A stretch of 64,000 nucleotides of DNA from Phenylobacterium sp. (GCF_016124325.1 NZ_WGNY01000011.1:124001-188000); one strand, 5' to 3'. Counted from the stretch's first letter, positions 1-7,442 are shown. The notes: generated by a model from the sequence alone, not told the origin. Numbers and translations are program-made.

Positions 1-64
1 TCTCCAGCCGGCGGGCCGCCGCCCTCACATGCGCCTTGCCTGAAAGCTAGCCGGAGATGCGGAC

Positions 65-631
65 ATGAAGATCGCCTTCGTCGCCTTCGAGGGGTTCACC
101 GACGTGGACCTCTTCATGCCCTGGGACCTGTTCTTCCGGGTCAAGGAGCCGACCTACGCCGCCTATCAGGGCGAGTGGGACGTGCGCATCTGCGCCGACA
201 CCGCCTCGATCGGCTCGTACTCCGGCGTCCGCATCGACCGCCACGCGCCCCTGGAGTGGGCGAACGAGGCCGACGCGGTGTTCATCGTCAGCGGCCCCGG
301 CTGCCGGTCCAAGATCAAGGACCCGGCGTTCCTCTCGGCGCTCAGGCTCGACCCGGCGCGGCAGCGGATCGCGGCCATCGATTCCGGCGTGTTGATCCTG
401 GCCGCCCTCGGCCTGCTGGACGGGCTCTCCGCAACCACCTATCCCAGCGTTTTCGGCGAGCTGGAAGCGATGGGCGTGGCCACCGAGCGCAAGCCGATGG
501 TGGTCCACGGCAATCTCGCCACCGGCGGCGGCTGCCTGGCCACCCAGGATCTGGCCGCCTGGATCGTCGAGGGCCTGATCGGCGCCGAGGTGGCGCGGTC
601 GATCGTGGATTCGGTGGCGAAAGTGGAGTGA
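65..631 (+). CDS. DJ-1/PfpI-family protein with Ser at the nucleophile position
   Basis: This 188-aa protein has the flavodoxin-like fold pattern of the DJ-1/PfpI family, beginning with a beta strand (MKIAFVAFEG) and carrying the family motif around residues 104-126 (AAIDSGVLILAALGLLDG followed by ATTYP). Family members are amidases, chaperone-like proteins or isonitrile hydratases that use a Cys in the nucleophile elbow. Here that position is Ser107 (IDSG), so a thiol mechanism is unlikely. The neighbouring SDR gene starts 7 nt downstream on the same strand, so the two are probably co-transcribed. The substrate is unknown. The 64 bases upstream are too short to identify a preceding gene. Confidence 0.8.
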   Translation: MKIAFVAFEGFTDVDLFMPWDLFFRVKEPTYAAYQGEWDVRICADTASIGSYSGVRIDRHAPLEWANEADAVFIVSGPGCRSKIKDPAFLSALRLDPARQRIAAIDSGVLILAALGLLDGLSATTYPSVFGELEAMGVATERKPMVVHGNLATGGGCLATQDLAAWIVEGLIGAEVARSIVDSVAKVE

Positions 632-638
632 CGAGACG

Positions 639-1412
639 ATGAGCGAGACCTGGGCCGCGGGCCGCATCGCGCTGGTGACCGGCGCCACCTCGGGCTTCGG
701 CGAGGCCTTCGCCCGGCGGGTTCTGGCCGGCGGCGGCCGGGTGATCGCCACCGGCCGCCGGGCCGAGCGGCTCGACGCCCTGGCGGCCGAGCTTTCGACC
801 GATCGGCTGCTGACCCGCGTGCTCGACGTCCGCGACCAGGCCTCGATCGACGCCCTGCTCTCGGGCCTGCCGGCGGCCTTCGCCGACATCGACGTGCTCT
901 ACAACAACGCCGGCCTCGCCCTGGGCCTGGCCAAGGCGCACCAGACCGACCTGGCCGACTGGGAGACCATGATCGAGACCAACGTCATGGGCCTGGCCCG
1001 CGTCACCCGCGCCGTCCTGCCCGGCATGGTCGCGCGCGACCGCGGCGACGTGATGAACATCTCCTCGGTGGCCGCCACCTACCCCTATCCGGGCGGCAAT
1101 GTGTACGGCGCCACCAAGGCCTTCGTGCGCCAGTTCTCGCTGAACCTGCGCGCCGACCTGATCGGGTCCAAGGTGCGGGTCACCTCCATCGAGCCCGGCA
1201 TGGCCGAGACCGAGTTCTCGGTGGTCCGCTTCGGCGGCGACGCGGCGGCGGCCTCCAACGTCTACAAGGGCGTCCACGCCATGAGCGCCGACGACGTGGC
1301 CCTGGTCTGCGAGAGCGTCCTGAAGCTGCCGGCCCACATCAACGTCAACACCCTGGAGATCATGCCGGTGCAGCAGGCCTTCGGCCCGTTCGCCGTCGAT
1401 CGGGGCGCTTAG
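639..1412 (+). CDS. SDR-family NADP-dependent oxidoreductase, YdfG-like
   Basis: This is a classical short-chain dehydrogenase/reductase of 257 aa. It has the Rossmann glycine motif TGATSGFG at residues 14-21, NNAG at 89-92, the catalytic Ser at 142-143 and YxxxK at Tyr156/Lys160. The basic residues after the second strand (TGRRAERL, about 38-45) suggest NADPH preference. The order and the C-terminal INVNTLEIMP stretch resemble E. coli YdfG (3-hydroxy acid / L-allo-threonine dehydrogenase), but the substrate cannot be assigned from sequence. It follows the DJ-1-like gene by 7 nt and likely shares its transcript. A palindromic repeat follows its stop codon. Confidence 0.88.
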   Translation: MSETWAAGRIALVTGATSGFGEAFARRVLAGGGRVIATGRRAERLDALAAELSTDRLLTRVLDVRDQASIDALLSGLPAAFADIDVLYNNAGLALGLAKAHQTDLADWETMIETNVMGLARVTRAVLPGMVARDRGDVMNISSVAATYPYPGGNVYGATKAFVRQFSLNLRADLIGSKVRVTSIEPGMAETEFSVVRFGGDAAAASNVYKGVHAMSADDVALVCESVLKLPAHINVNTLEIMPVQQAFGPFAVDRGA

Positions 1413-1420
1413 AGGAAGTG

Positions 1421-1533
1421 CGTCATCCCAGGCCTTGTGCCTGGGATCCCTCTGACAGCTCCCTTTGCGATGACCGTTCCGCGCCGACCGTGCGGCCGAT
1501 GGAGGGATCCTCGCCACAAGGGCGAGGATGACG
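1421..1533. repeat. Palindromic intergenic repeat, family R1 (diverged copy)
   Basis: The 180-bp gap between the SDR gene and nth is occupied by an inverted-repeat element whose ends are CGTCATCC (1421-1428) and GGATGACG (1526-1533). Internal arms include a CCCAGGC/GCCTGGG hairpin and a CTCGCC/GGCGAG hairpin. The TCATCCC...GGGATGA termini recur at 15886-16030 and 23617-23751, so I group the three as one repeat family. No coding potential is visible here. Confidence 0.6.
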
Positions 1534-1592
1534 GCTCAGGGGTCGGAATTCCAGGATGACACCGAGGGTCGAACCGCGAGAACGTCCGCGCC

Positions 1593-2273
1593 ATGGCCAA
1601 GCCCGCGAAGTCCAAGCCGAAGACGCGCCTCTCGCCCGCGGAGAAGGCGCGGATCGCCGAGCTGTTCGACCGCTTCGAGGCCCATGAGTCCGACCCGCGG
1701 ACCGAGCTTTCGTACGACAGCCCCTACACCCTGGTGGTCGCCGTGGCGCTCTCGGCCCAGGCCACCGACGTCTCTGTCAACAAGGCCACCGACAGGCTCT
1801 TCAAGGTCGCCGACACGCCGCAGGCGATGCTGGCGCTGGGCGAGGAGGGCCTGAAGCCCTTCATCTCCTCGATCGGCCTCTACAACTCCAAGGCCAAGAA
1901 CGTGATCGCCCTGTCGCGCATCCTGATCGAGCAGTACGGCGGCGAGGTGCCGCTGGAGCGCGCGAAGCTCCAGGCCCTGCCCGGCGTCGGCCGCAAGACC
2001 GCCTCGGTGGTGCTCAACGAGCTGCGCGTCGAGCCCGCCATCGCCGTCGACACCCACGTCTTCCGCGTCTCCCACCGCCTGGGCCTGTCGAAGGGCAAGA
2101 CCCCCGACCAGGTCGAGGCCGACCTGATGGCCATCGTGCCCGCGCCCTACCAGACCCGCGCCCACCACTGGCTGATCCTGCACGGCCGCTACGTCTGCGT
2201 GGCGCGGCGGCCCAAATGCGCGGACTGCGAGGTCGCCGACCTCTGCCCGTCGCGCCATCTGTTCGTGCCCTAA
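1593..2273 (+). CDS. nth: Endonuclease III (DNA glycosylase/AP lyase)
   Basis: Base-excision repair enzyme that removes oxidised pyrimidines and cleaves the abasic site. The 226-aa protein carries the helix-hairpin-helix LPGVGRKTAS (129-138) with catalytic Lys135, catalytic Asp153 in VDTHVFRVS, and the C-terminal 4Fe-4S loop Cys202-X6-Cys209-X2-Cys212-X5-Cys218. Its length matches the family (about 210-230 aa). The N-terminus is Lys/Pro rich, as is common in alphaproteobacteria. Its stop codon overlaps the stop of the convergent yjfC gene by 3 nt, leaving no room for a terminator between them. Confidence 0.97.
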   Translation: MAKPAKSKPKTRLSPAEKARIAELFDRFEAHESDPRTELSYDSPYTLVVAVALSAQATDVSVNKATDRLFKVADTPQAMLALGEEGLKPFISSIGLYNSKAKNVIALSRILIEQYGGEVPLERAKLQALPGVGRKTASVVLNELRVEPAIAVDTHVFRVSHRLGLSKGKTPDQVEADLMAIVPAPYQTRAHHWLILHGRYVCVARRPKCADCEVADLCPSRHLFVP

Positions 2274-3433
2274 TCCAGGATCGCGTGCGGCACGAAGCGG
2301 GAGAGGTTCCGGGTGACCCGGCTCCGGTCCTCCCGGATGCCGATTCCCGCGGGCTCGTCGCCCACGATCCAGGCCCCGATCACCGGGTAGTTCCCGTCCA
2401 GCCGCGGCAGGGTGTGGAGCGCCTGGCGCACATGGCCGCCCTCGCCATAGCCCTGGTCCAGCACCTTCGCCCGGCGCCCGCGCGCCACCAGCTCGATGTT
2501 CGCGCCCTCGCGGCTGAACAGCGGTTTCCGCACATACGAATTGCCCAGCTCCGCAGAGCGCGGATCGTCCTCGAAGAAGGCCGGCAGCAGGTTGGGGTGG
2601 CCCGCGTGGCGGTCCCACAGCAGCGGCAGCATCCCCTTGTTGGACAGCGCCGCCTTCCACGCCGGCTCCAGGAACCGGGTCTTCGAGCCCTTCACCGCGG
2701 CGGCGTAGTCCTCGCGGAACATCTCCTCCCACGGATACAGCTTGAACAGCGCGTGGATCAGGTAGTTGTCCTGGTCGACGAAGCGGCCGTCGGCGTCGAG
2801 GCCGATGTCGCCCACCGGCACGAACTTCGGCTCGATCCCGGCCTGGCCGGCGATATCCTCCAGGTAGCGGACGGTCTGGCGATCCTCCACCGACTCCGCG
2901 TCGCTGGTGAAGTGCACGAACCCGCCCGCCGGGAAGATCGCCCGGAACCGCGCCTCCAGCTTCTCGTGCAGGCTGTTGAACTGGTCGGCGTCGGCCGGCA
3001 GCGCGCCGGCGGCGATCATGTCCTCCAGCCAGACCCACTGGAACGCGCCCGACTCGTAGATGCTGGTCGGCGTGTCGGCGTTGTACTCGAACAGCTTGGC
3101 CGGCCCCTCGCCGTCGTAGGCGAAGTCGAAGCGGCCGTAGAGGCTCGGGTCGCGCCGCGCCCAGCTTTCGGCCACGTCGTCGCGCGAGCCCTCGGGGATC
3201 GCGAGGCGCGCCATCAGGGCCTCGCTCTTCACCACCTCGTCCACGAGGTCGAGGCACATGGCGTGCAGCTCGCGCGCCGGCTCCTCGAGGTCGTCCTCGA
3301 TCTCCTTCAGGGTGAAGGCGTAGTAGGCCCGCTCGTCCCAGTAGCGCTCGCCGTCGAGATGTCGCCAGGTGAAGCCCAGCGCCTCGGCCTTCTCGTCCCA
3401 ACCGGGCCGCTCGGCCGTCTTGATGCGTTTCAT
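2270..3433 (-). CDS. yjfC: Glutathionylspermidine synthase-like ATP-grasp protein (YjfC/YgiC family)
   Basis: This 387-aa protein belongs to the family of the C-terminal synthetase domain of glutathionylspermidine synthase. The conserved segment KLFEYNADTPTS lies near residues 100-115, and later ATP-grasp-type stretches include LEPAWKAALSNKG. It lacks an amidase domain, like E. coli YgiC and YjfC, whose true substrates are uncertain. The start at 3433 (MKRIKTAERP) is chosen because GGGAGGTAGG directly precedes the ATG; that Shine-Dalgarno is the end of a palindromic repeat (3434-3644). The gene is downstream of yjfJ on the same strand and forms part of the conserved yjfIJKL-ygiB-yjfC set. It ends tail-to-tail with nth. 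Confidence 0.9.
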   Translation of the reverse strand: MKRIKTAERPGWDEKAEALGFTWRHLDGERYWDERAYYAFTLKEIEDDLEEPARELHAMCLDLVDEVVKSEALMARLAIPEGSRDDVAESWARRDPSLYGRFDFAYDGEGPAKLFEYNADTPTSIYESGAFQWVWLEDMIAAGALPADADQFNSLHEKLEARFRAIFPAGGFVHFTSDAESVEDRQTVRYLEDIAGQAGIEPKFVPVGDIGLDADGRFVDQDNYLIHALFKLYPWEEMFREDYAAAVKGSKTRFLEPAWKAALSNKGMLPLLWDRHAGHPNLLPAFFEDDPRSAELGNSYVRKPLFSREGANIELVARGRRAKVLDQGYGEGGHVRQALHTLPRLDGNYPVIGAWIVGDEPAGIGIREDRSRVTRNLSRFVPHAILD

Positions 3434-3644
3434 CCTACCTCCCCCTTCGCGAAGCGATGGCGGGAGGGGGACCGCCCGCCGAGGCCGGCGCATGCCGGCT
3501 GGAGAGCGGGGGGTGGAGGGGGCAGGCCGCTCCAGCTGAATGTTGTCTCTTCATGTCCGTACGCCGTGCGTGGGGCTTTCCCCCTCCACCGCCGGCTCTT
3601 CGGCCGGCGGTCCCCCTCCCGCCGCGTTCCGCGGGGGAGGTAGG
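3434..3644. repeat. Palindromic repeat, family R3, between yjfJ and yjfC
   Basis: A 211-bp element with perfect 12-bp inverted termini, CCTACCTCCCCC at 3434-3445 and GGGGGAGGTAGG at 3633-3644. Further matching arms rich in CCGGC/GCCGG and CCCTCC/GGAGGG flank a less structured centre near 3540-3560. A related element with the same architecture (perfect 12-bp ends, GGGGGACC and GGTCCCCC arms) is at 42197-42372. It starts 9 nt past the yjfJ stop and ends flush with the yjfC start codon, so a yjfIJ transcript reading into yjfC would contain a large hairpin. Confidence 0.8.
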
Positions 3645-3652
3645 TCGGCTCT

Positions 3653-4405
3653 TCAGCCCTTCTTCTCGACCGGCTGGTGCTCCAGCTTGAGGTCGGGGGC
3701 CGCCAGCTTCATCGGCTCGCCCTCCGGCGCCCTCAGGCGCGCCAGGACGTCGTCGGCCGACTCGACGCCGGGCAGGATGCCGGCGGCCTGCAGCTTGGCG
3801 TCGAGGTCGGCGCCCGTGCGGCGGTCCTCCAGCTCCTGGGCGGCCTTGTAGCGCTCCTCCTGGACCGCCTGGCGCTCCTTGATGCGCTTGAGGCTGTCGG
3901 CGGCCGAGCCGAGGGCCGCCTGGGCCCCCGCGCCGCGCGAGGCGACGGCGGCCTGCGCCCGCTGGACGCTGTCGTTGACCTTCACCATGTCGATCTCGCG
4001 CCGCAGGTTCTCGATCTTCTGCTGCGTGGCGGCGATGGTCTGGTGCAGCTTCTCCTCGGCGACCTTCATCTCGCCCAGCTGCGGGGTCTTCTGGCCGACG
4101 TCGCGTTCCAGCTCGGCGATCCGCTGGGCGACCTCGCGCGCCAGCGCCTCGTCGCCCTTGCCCAGCGCCGCGCGCGCCGAGCCCTCGTAGCGGCGGGACT
4201 GGTCGCTGAGGCCCTGGATCTCCTTCTCCAGCATGCGCCGGCGCGCCACCAGGGCGGCCAGGTCGTCGCGGGCCTTGTTGAGGGCGTTGTCGGCGTCGCG
4301 GATTTCCTGGTCGAGGATGCGCAGCGCGTTGGCGTCCACCACCGCCGCGCCGGCGTCGTGCGCGCCGCCGCGCAGGAGGGTGATCAGCTTTCCGAAGATC
4401 GACAT
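3653..4405 (-). CDS. yjfJ: PspA/IM30-family membrane-associated protein (YjfJ)
   Basis: This 250-aa, almost wholly helical protein is a PspA/IM30 (ESCRT-III-like) homologue. Long heptad-like coiled-coil segments span about residues 25-200. The N-terminus MSIFGKLITLLRG is the amphipathic helix that in PspA/Vipp1 inserts into stressed membranes. The start at 4405 was chosen because upstream in-frame sequence is a non-conserved extension and AAGGATCC precedes this ATG. The gene lies 20 nt downstream of yjfI, so the two form an operon. The C-terminal tail after about residue 215 (ILPGVESADDVLARL) is typical of the YjfJ subgroup. By analogy it should support inner-membrane integrity with YjfI, YjfK and YjfL. 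Confidence 0.9.
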   Translation of the reverse strand: MSIFGKLITLLRGGAHDAGAAVVDANALRILDQEIRDADNALNKARDDLAALVARRRMLEKEIQGLSDQSRRYEGSARAALGKGDEALAREVAQRIAELERDVGQKTPQLGEMKVAEEKLHQTIAATQQKIENLRREIDMVKVNDSVQRAQAAVASRGAGAQAALGSAADSLKRIKERQAVQEERYKAAQELEDRRTGADLDAKLQAAGILPGVESADDVLARLRAPEGEPMKLAAPDLKLEHQPVEKKG

Positions 4406-4425
4406 GTGAGGATCCTTGTTGGGCG

Positions 4426-5091
4426 TCAGGCGGCCGAGGCGAAGTCGTCGCGCAGGTCGGAGGCCGCGCGGATGGCGTTCTCGGCCAGCATCCGCAGTTC
4501 GATGATCACGGTCTGCAGCGTGGTCTTGCACGACAGTTCGCCGAACAGCTCGTAGTAGTCGCGGCCGGCCACGGTGGTGATGCCGAAGTTCGACAGCGGC
4601 ACCAGCTTCTGCGCCTTCAGCAGGAAGACGTTGAAGCCGGCCTGGTCCTTCTGTTCGTCGACCGGCCACAGGAGCGCGGACACGACGATTTGTTCGGCCC
4701 CGGCCGAAAGGAACACCGGCAGGTCGCCGAATTCATGCATGGTGATCTGCAGGACGGGGTCGGCGCCCTCGACGACCCGCGCCGTCAGTTCGCCCTCGCG
4801 CAAGAGCTTCGTTTCGCTCAGCGCGTCCGCCAAACTCTTCACCGACCAATCGGTGTCGATGACATGGTCCATCTGCAACGATCCTCGCGGAGGGTCAGGA
4901 TTTCTCGACAGCGCCGGTCCGCGGCTCGACGCCGTGATGATCGCACGCGCGGCGGCCTGGATATCGGCCTTGGCCGCAGGGGGGACCCAGAGTTCCAGCT
5001 TCACGAGTCCCAGCCGTTGGCGCTCCTCGCGCCATAGCCGGGTCCGCTCCGCGGGGCTCAGGCCCGCCACCTTGTCCTTTGGCCGCCTCAT
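4426..5091 (-). CDS. yjfI: YjfI-like DUF2170 protein with an N-terminal extension
   Basis: Residues from about 74 to 221 match the DUF2170 family (E. coli YjfI, about 130 aa), beginning MDHVIDTDWSVK and ending DLRDDFASAA. The reading frame continues upstream without a stop for a further 73 residues containing LSPAERTRLWREERQR and VKLELWVPPAAKADIQAA. This looks like a short basic helix plus a strand/helix that could be ribbon-helix-helix-like; I infer this only from pattern. An internal ATG at 4872 with AGGA about 10 nt upstream could make a DUF2170-only form. The gene heads the yjfI-yjfJ(-yjfC) transcript and is divergent from yjfK across a 79-bp promoter region. Confidence 0.8.
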   Translation of the reverse strand: MRRPKDKVAGLSPAERTRLWREERQRLGLVKLELWVPPAAKADIQAAARAIITASSRGPALSRNPDPPRGSLQMDHVIDTDWSVKSLADALSETKLLREGELTARVVEGADPVLQITMHEFGDLPVFLSAGAEQIVVSALLWPVDEQKDQAGFNVFLLKAQKLVPLSNFGITTVAGRDYYELFGELSCKTTLQTVIIELRMLAENAIRAASDLRDDFASAA

Positions 5092-5103
5092 GCGTTCATG
5101 GTA

Positions 5104-5132
5104 TGAATACGCGTATATTTGACATCGATCAA
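5104..5132 (-). promoter_or_regulatory. Predicted promoter for yjfI-yjfJ
   Basis: Read on the minus strand, TTGATC (5132-5127) and TATTCA (5109-5104) are separated by 17 nt and sit just upstream of the yjfI start at 5091. This interlocks with the plus-strand promoter at 5119-5146. The perfect 10-bp palindrome ATACGCGTAT (5107-5116) lies between the elements and could be an operator. Assignment rests on consensus similarity only. Confidence 0.45.
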
Positions 5133-5146
5133 GAACCGATTATGCT
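5119..5146 (+). promoter_or_regulatory. Predicted sigma-70-type promoter for yjfK-yjfL-ygiB
   Basis: TTGACA (5119-5124) and TATGCT (5141-5146) with a 16-nt spacer lie 24 nt upstream of the yjfK GTG start. This is an unusually good housekeeping promoter for a GC-rich genome, and the local sequence is AT-rich compared with its surroundings. It overlaps the divergent yjfI promoter, so the two operons are probably controlled together. Confidence 0.6.
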
Positions 5147-5170
5147 CCCCGATCGAAAAGGGCTGATGAC

Positions 5171-5815
5171 GTGATCTTCCGGGGACTGTTCGGCGGACGA
5201 CGCGACGCGGCGGATGAGCAGATCATTCCCGTGGTGCGCAACGTCACCATCGGGCGCACCGTGCGTCTCGACCCGCTGGCGTGGCGCCGGCTGGGGGAGG
5301 GCGCGCTGTTCCGGCTCGACACCGATGTCCTGGAGATCGTGGCCCAGGGCCGCATCAACCTGGGCGCCGACGGCTTCGTCCACCGCTTCTACACTGACGA
5401 CGACCTGATGCTGCAGATGGTCAGCCCCGACGCGATGGGGCAGGGGGCCAACGACTTCACCCTCTTCGGCCCCTGGTCGTCCGCCTATCCGCCCGACGCG
5501 GCGGCGAAGCGGCGCTGGAGCGATCGCCTGCGGGCGCGCACCTTCGAGGACGAGGGCCTGCCGGCCTACCGCCGTTTCTGGTTCGGCGACGCCGACGAGC
5601 GGCAGGACCCGGTCAGCTTCTGGGAGACGGTCTGGGACGACCGCTCGGGTCTGGCCTTCCGCAAAATCTACCAGACCTGCATGCTCTTCGCCCGCGACCT
5701 GCCGGGCGAGGGACGCGAACTGCTGCTCGCGCTCGAGATGGAGCCCGAGAACGGCGACCTCACCCACGAGGTCATGGTCGGTATTCCGCTGAACGTGGGG
5801 GAGTTCGAGGCCTGA
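5171..5815 (+). CDS. yjfK: DUF2491-family protein (YjfK-like)
   Basis: A 214-aa cytosolic protein similar to the DUF2491 family (E. coli YjfK), judged from the segments RRLGEGALFRLDTDVLEI, FYTDDDLMLQM and FGPWSSAYP and from its position next to DUF2170, PspA, DUF350 and DUF1190 genes. No signal peptide or membrane segment is present. The GTG start at 5171 follows the predicted promoter by 24 nt. No biochemical function is established for the family; its constant company with PspA-like YjfJ suggests a role in membrane-stress response. yjfL follows after 45 nt. Confidence 0.85.
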   Translation: MIFRGLFGGRRDAADEQIIPVVRNVTIGRTVRLDPLAWRRLGEGALFRLDTDVLEIVAQGRINLGADGFVHRFYTDDDLMLQMVSPDAMGQGANDFTLFGPWSSAYPPDAAAKRRWSDRLRARTFEDEGLPAYRRFWFGDADERQDPVSFWETVWDDRSGLAFRKIYQTCMLFARDLPGEGRELLLALEMEPENGDLTHEVMVGIPLNVGEFEA

Positions 5816-5860
5816 GGACCCGAACCTCGGGCGCCCGGCCCCTTTGAAGGAAGGACAAGG

Positions 5861-6277
5861 ATGATCTTCGACCCGTACGCCTTCGCCGCCGGCGCGATCA
5901 ACTTCGGCTTCGCGTTCCTGGCCGCGGGCGGCTTCACCCTGCTCTTCAAGGCGGTCTACCAGGCCATCACCCCGCACAACGAGGGCGCCCTGATCCGCGC
6001 CGGCAACACGGCCGCGGCCGTGGCGCTCGGCGGGGCGCTCATCGGCTATGTGATCCCCCTGGCCTCGGCGCTGGCCCAGACCCATTCGCTGCCGGAATTC
6101 GTCGCCTGGGCCGCCCTGGCCGGGGTGATCCAGATCGCCGCCTTCTGGGGCGTACGCCGCATCGTGCTGCCCGACGTCTCGGCCCGGATCGAGAAGGGCG
6201 AGATGTCGGCGGCGCTCTATCTCCTGTCCATATCCCTGGCGGTGGGCATACTGAACGCCGCCTGCATGACGGCCTAA
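5861..6277 (+). CDS. yjfL: DUF350-family inner-membrane protein (YjfL-like)
   Basis: A 138-aa integral membrane protein with four hydrophobic segments, about residues 12-32, 50-72, 82-102 and 118-136. This is the DUF350 pattern of two repeated helix pairs (AGAINFGFAFLAAGGFTLLFKAVYQ is the first unit). The ATG at 5861 is preceded by GAAGGAAGGACAAGG, a strong ribosome binding site. E. coli YjfL and relatives have no proven activity. The gene sits between yjfK and the ygiB-like lipoprotein, 5 nt before the latter, so the three are one operon. Confidence 0.88.
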   Translation: MIFDPYAFAAGAINFGFAFLAAGGFTLLFKAVYQAITPHNEGALIRAGNTAAAVALGGALIGYVIPLASALAQTHSLPEFVAWAALAGVIQIAAFWGVRRIVLPDVSARIEKGEMSAALYLLSISLAVGILNAACMTA

Positions 6278-6282
6278 GACCG

Positions 6283-6888
6283 ATGAAACGCACCAAGAAG
6301 CTCGCGCTCGGGACCGCCATGGCGGCGGGCGGCCTGTCGCTCGTGGCCTGCGGCGACAGCGGCTACGACAACGTCCGCATCGAACATCCCGGAAAGTCGG
6401 TCGACGCCTACGCCTACCAGTCGCTGCAGGAATGCCTCGACCGCAACGAGGTGCCGGACGAGGCGTGCAGGAAGGCCGAGACCGAGGCGCAGGCCGACGA
6501 GGACAAGGCGCCCAAGTACGACCAGCAGGCCTCCTGCGAGGACGTCTACGGCCCCGGCCAGTGCGTGCCGCGGCAGTACGCCAATGGCCACGGCTCGTTC
6601 TGGGGCCCGCTGATCACCGGCTTCGTGGTCGGGCGCATGTTCGACGGCGGCTGGGGCGGACGCGGCCTCTACCGCGACTGGCGCGACGGCGGCTACTACA
6701 CCAGCTCCGGCGGCCGGGTCTGGACCGACTACTCCTCGGGCCGCACCCGGGTGACCCAGCGCGGCTTCGAGCCGCCGGTGGCCGGCGCGCCGCCCAAGCA
6801 GATGAGCCGCGCCTCGGTCATCTCCCGCGGGGGCTTCGGCGGCCGGATGAGCAGCCGCAGCTACGGCGGGAGCCACTGGGGCGGGTAG
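6283..6888 (+). CDS. ygiB: DUF1190-family lipoprotein (YgiB/YjfM-like)
   Basis: A 201-aa protein with a lipoprotein signal peptide: basic MKRTKK, a hydrophobic stretch, and lipobox LVAC with Cys23. The mature part has the DUF1190 features: paired cysteines (SLQECLDRNEVPDEACRKAE and SCEDVYGPGQC), a Gly/Trp/Phe-rich segment around residues 100-115 and a Gly/Ser/Arg-rich tail. In E. coli, ygiB is adjacent to ygiC, the yjfC-type ATP-grasp gene, matching the cluster here. Likely exported and membrane anchored. Function unknown; expected partner of the yjf cluster. Confidence 0.88.
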   Translation: MKRTKKLALGTAMAAGGLSLVACGDSGYDNVRIEHPGKSVDAYAYQSLQECLDRNEVPDEACRKAETEAQADEDKAPKYDQQASCEDVYGPGQCVPRQYANGHGSFWGPLITGFVVGRMFDGGWGGRGLYRDWRDGGYYTSSGGRVWTDYSSGRTRVTQRGFEPPVAGAPPKQMSRASVISRGGFGGRMSSRSYGGSHWGG

Positions 6889-6948
6889 GTTGTTGAGGCA
6901 TCGAGCTCACATGGCCTTTGCTGGCGCCCGATCACATCTGGCGGCGCC

Positions 6949-7242
6949 GTGACCTGGCTCGCCTTCGCCGCATTCAGTGCGTTCGCGATCTGCTGCGTTG
7001 CTCAGTTTTGGCTCGTTGAGCGCGTGGCCTCGATGCTGAAGGCGCGCCATCCGGCGATCCATCGCCGAGTCTACGGCTGGCGCATGGGTCAGCGCCTGTA
7101 CTGGTTTGCGCTTTTCCGTCGTGACCGCAGCCTTGGGGACCCTGAACTCTCGTGCCGAACAAAGGACCTTCAGCGCTTGGCTCTCCTCGCGCTCGGCGCG
7201 TTGGCCGCCTTTGTCGTGTTTGCGAGCCGTGCCGGCCTTTGA
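6949..7242 (+). CDS. Small two-helix membrane protein, unknown
   Basis: A 97-aa protein with hydrophobic segments at about residues 2-22 (WLAFAAFSAFAICCVAQFW) and 77-93 (LALLALGALAAFVVFA) separated by a basic cytoplasmic-type loop (HPAIHRRVYGWRMGQRLYWFALFRRDRSLGD). The proposed start is a GTG without a strong Shine-Dalgarno, so the N-terminus is tentative. Codon usage has the GC-rich third positions of its neighbours. I do not recognise the family. It lies 60 nt after the ygiB-like gene and could be a trailing member of that operon. Confidence 0.55.
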   Translation: MTWLAFAAFSAFAICCVAQFWLVERVASMLKARHPAIHRRVYGWRMGQRLYWFALFRRDRSLGDPELSCRTKDLQRLALLALGALAAFVVFASRAGL

Positions 7243-7393
7243 GAGAGCACCCCTACGGTCGCATCAGTTCCTGCGACCACATCCCGAAAGCTGGTGCTCC
7301 AGCAGGCTAGATGGGGTGGCCGTTGGCGGTTTCCTTCGGCAAAACGGGGTGACAATTGAGGCCCTTTCCCTGTAATCCCCGCGCCCTACGCTC

Positions 7394-7442
7394 GAGCGCG
7401 ATCCGCAAAAGTGGAGGCCGGTTTTGCGATCAGATCGCGCTC
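7394..7442. repeat. Palindromic repeat, family R5 (full copy)
   Basis: Nested inverted repeat: outer arms GAGCGCGATC (7394-7403) and GATCGCGCTC (7433-7442), inner arms CGCAAAA and TTTTGCG around GTGGAGGCCGG. It matches from memory a common alphaproteobacterial element of the form AAAAGTGGNAACCGGTTTT. A shorter copy is at 9121-9143. The rest of the 281-bp gap (7243-7523) before the adenosine kinase gene contains no gene that I can support. Confidence 0.7.

Noticed and set aside
1..64. End of an upstream gene
   Set aside because: Short frames reach stop codons here, but 64 bases are too few to identify any product.
47..889. Long open frame antisense to the DJ-1-like and SDR genes
   Set aside because: Its product is Arg/Ala-rich with no domain, and the opposite strand carries two clear enzyme families. 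High GC content makes antisense frames long; the same reasoning was used throughout the window.
4426..5091. Frameshift or sequencing error fusing two genes at the yjfI locus
   Set aside because: The frame is uninterrupted, the upstream part has normal codon bias, and the promoter and start at 5091 fit a single long gene, although an internal start cannot be excluded.
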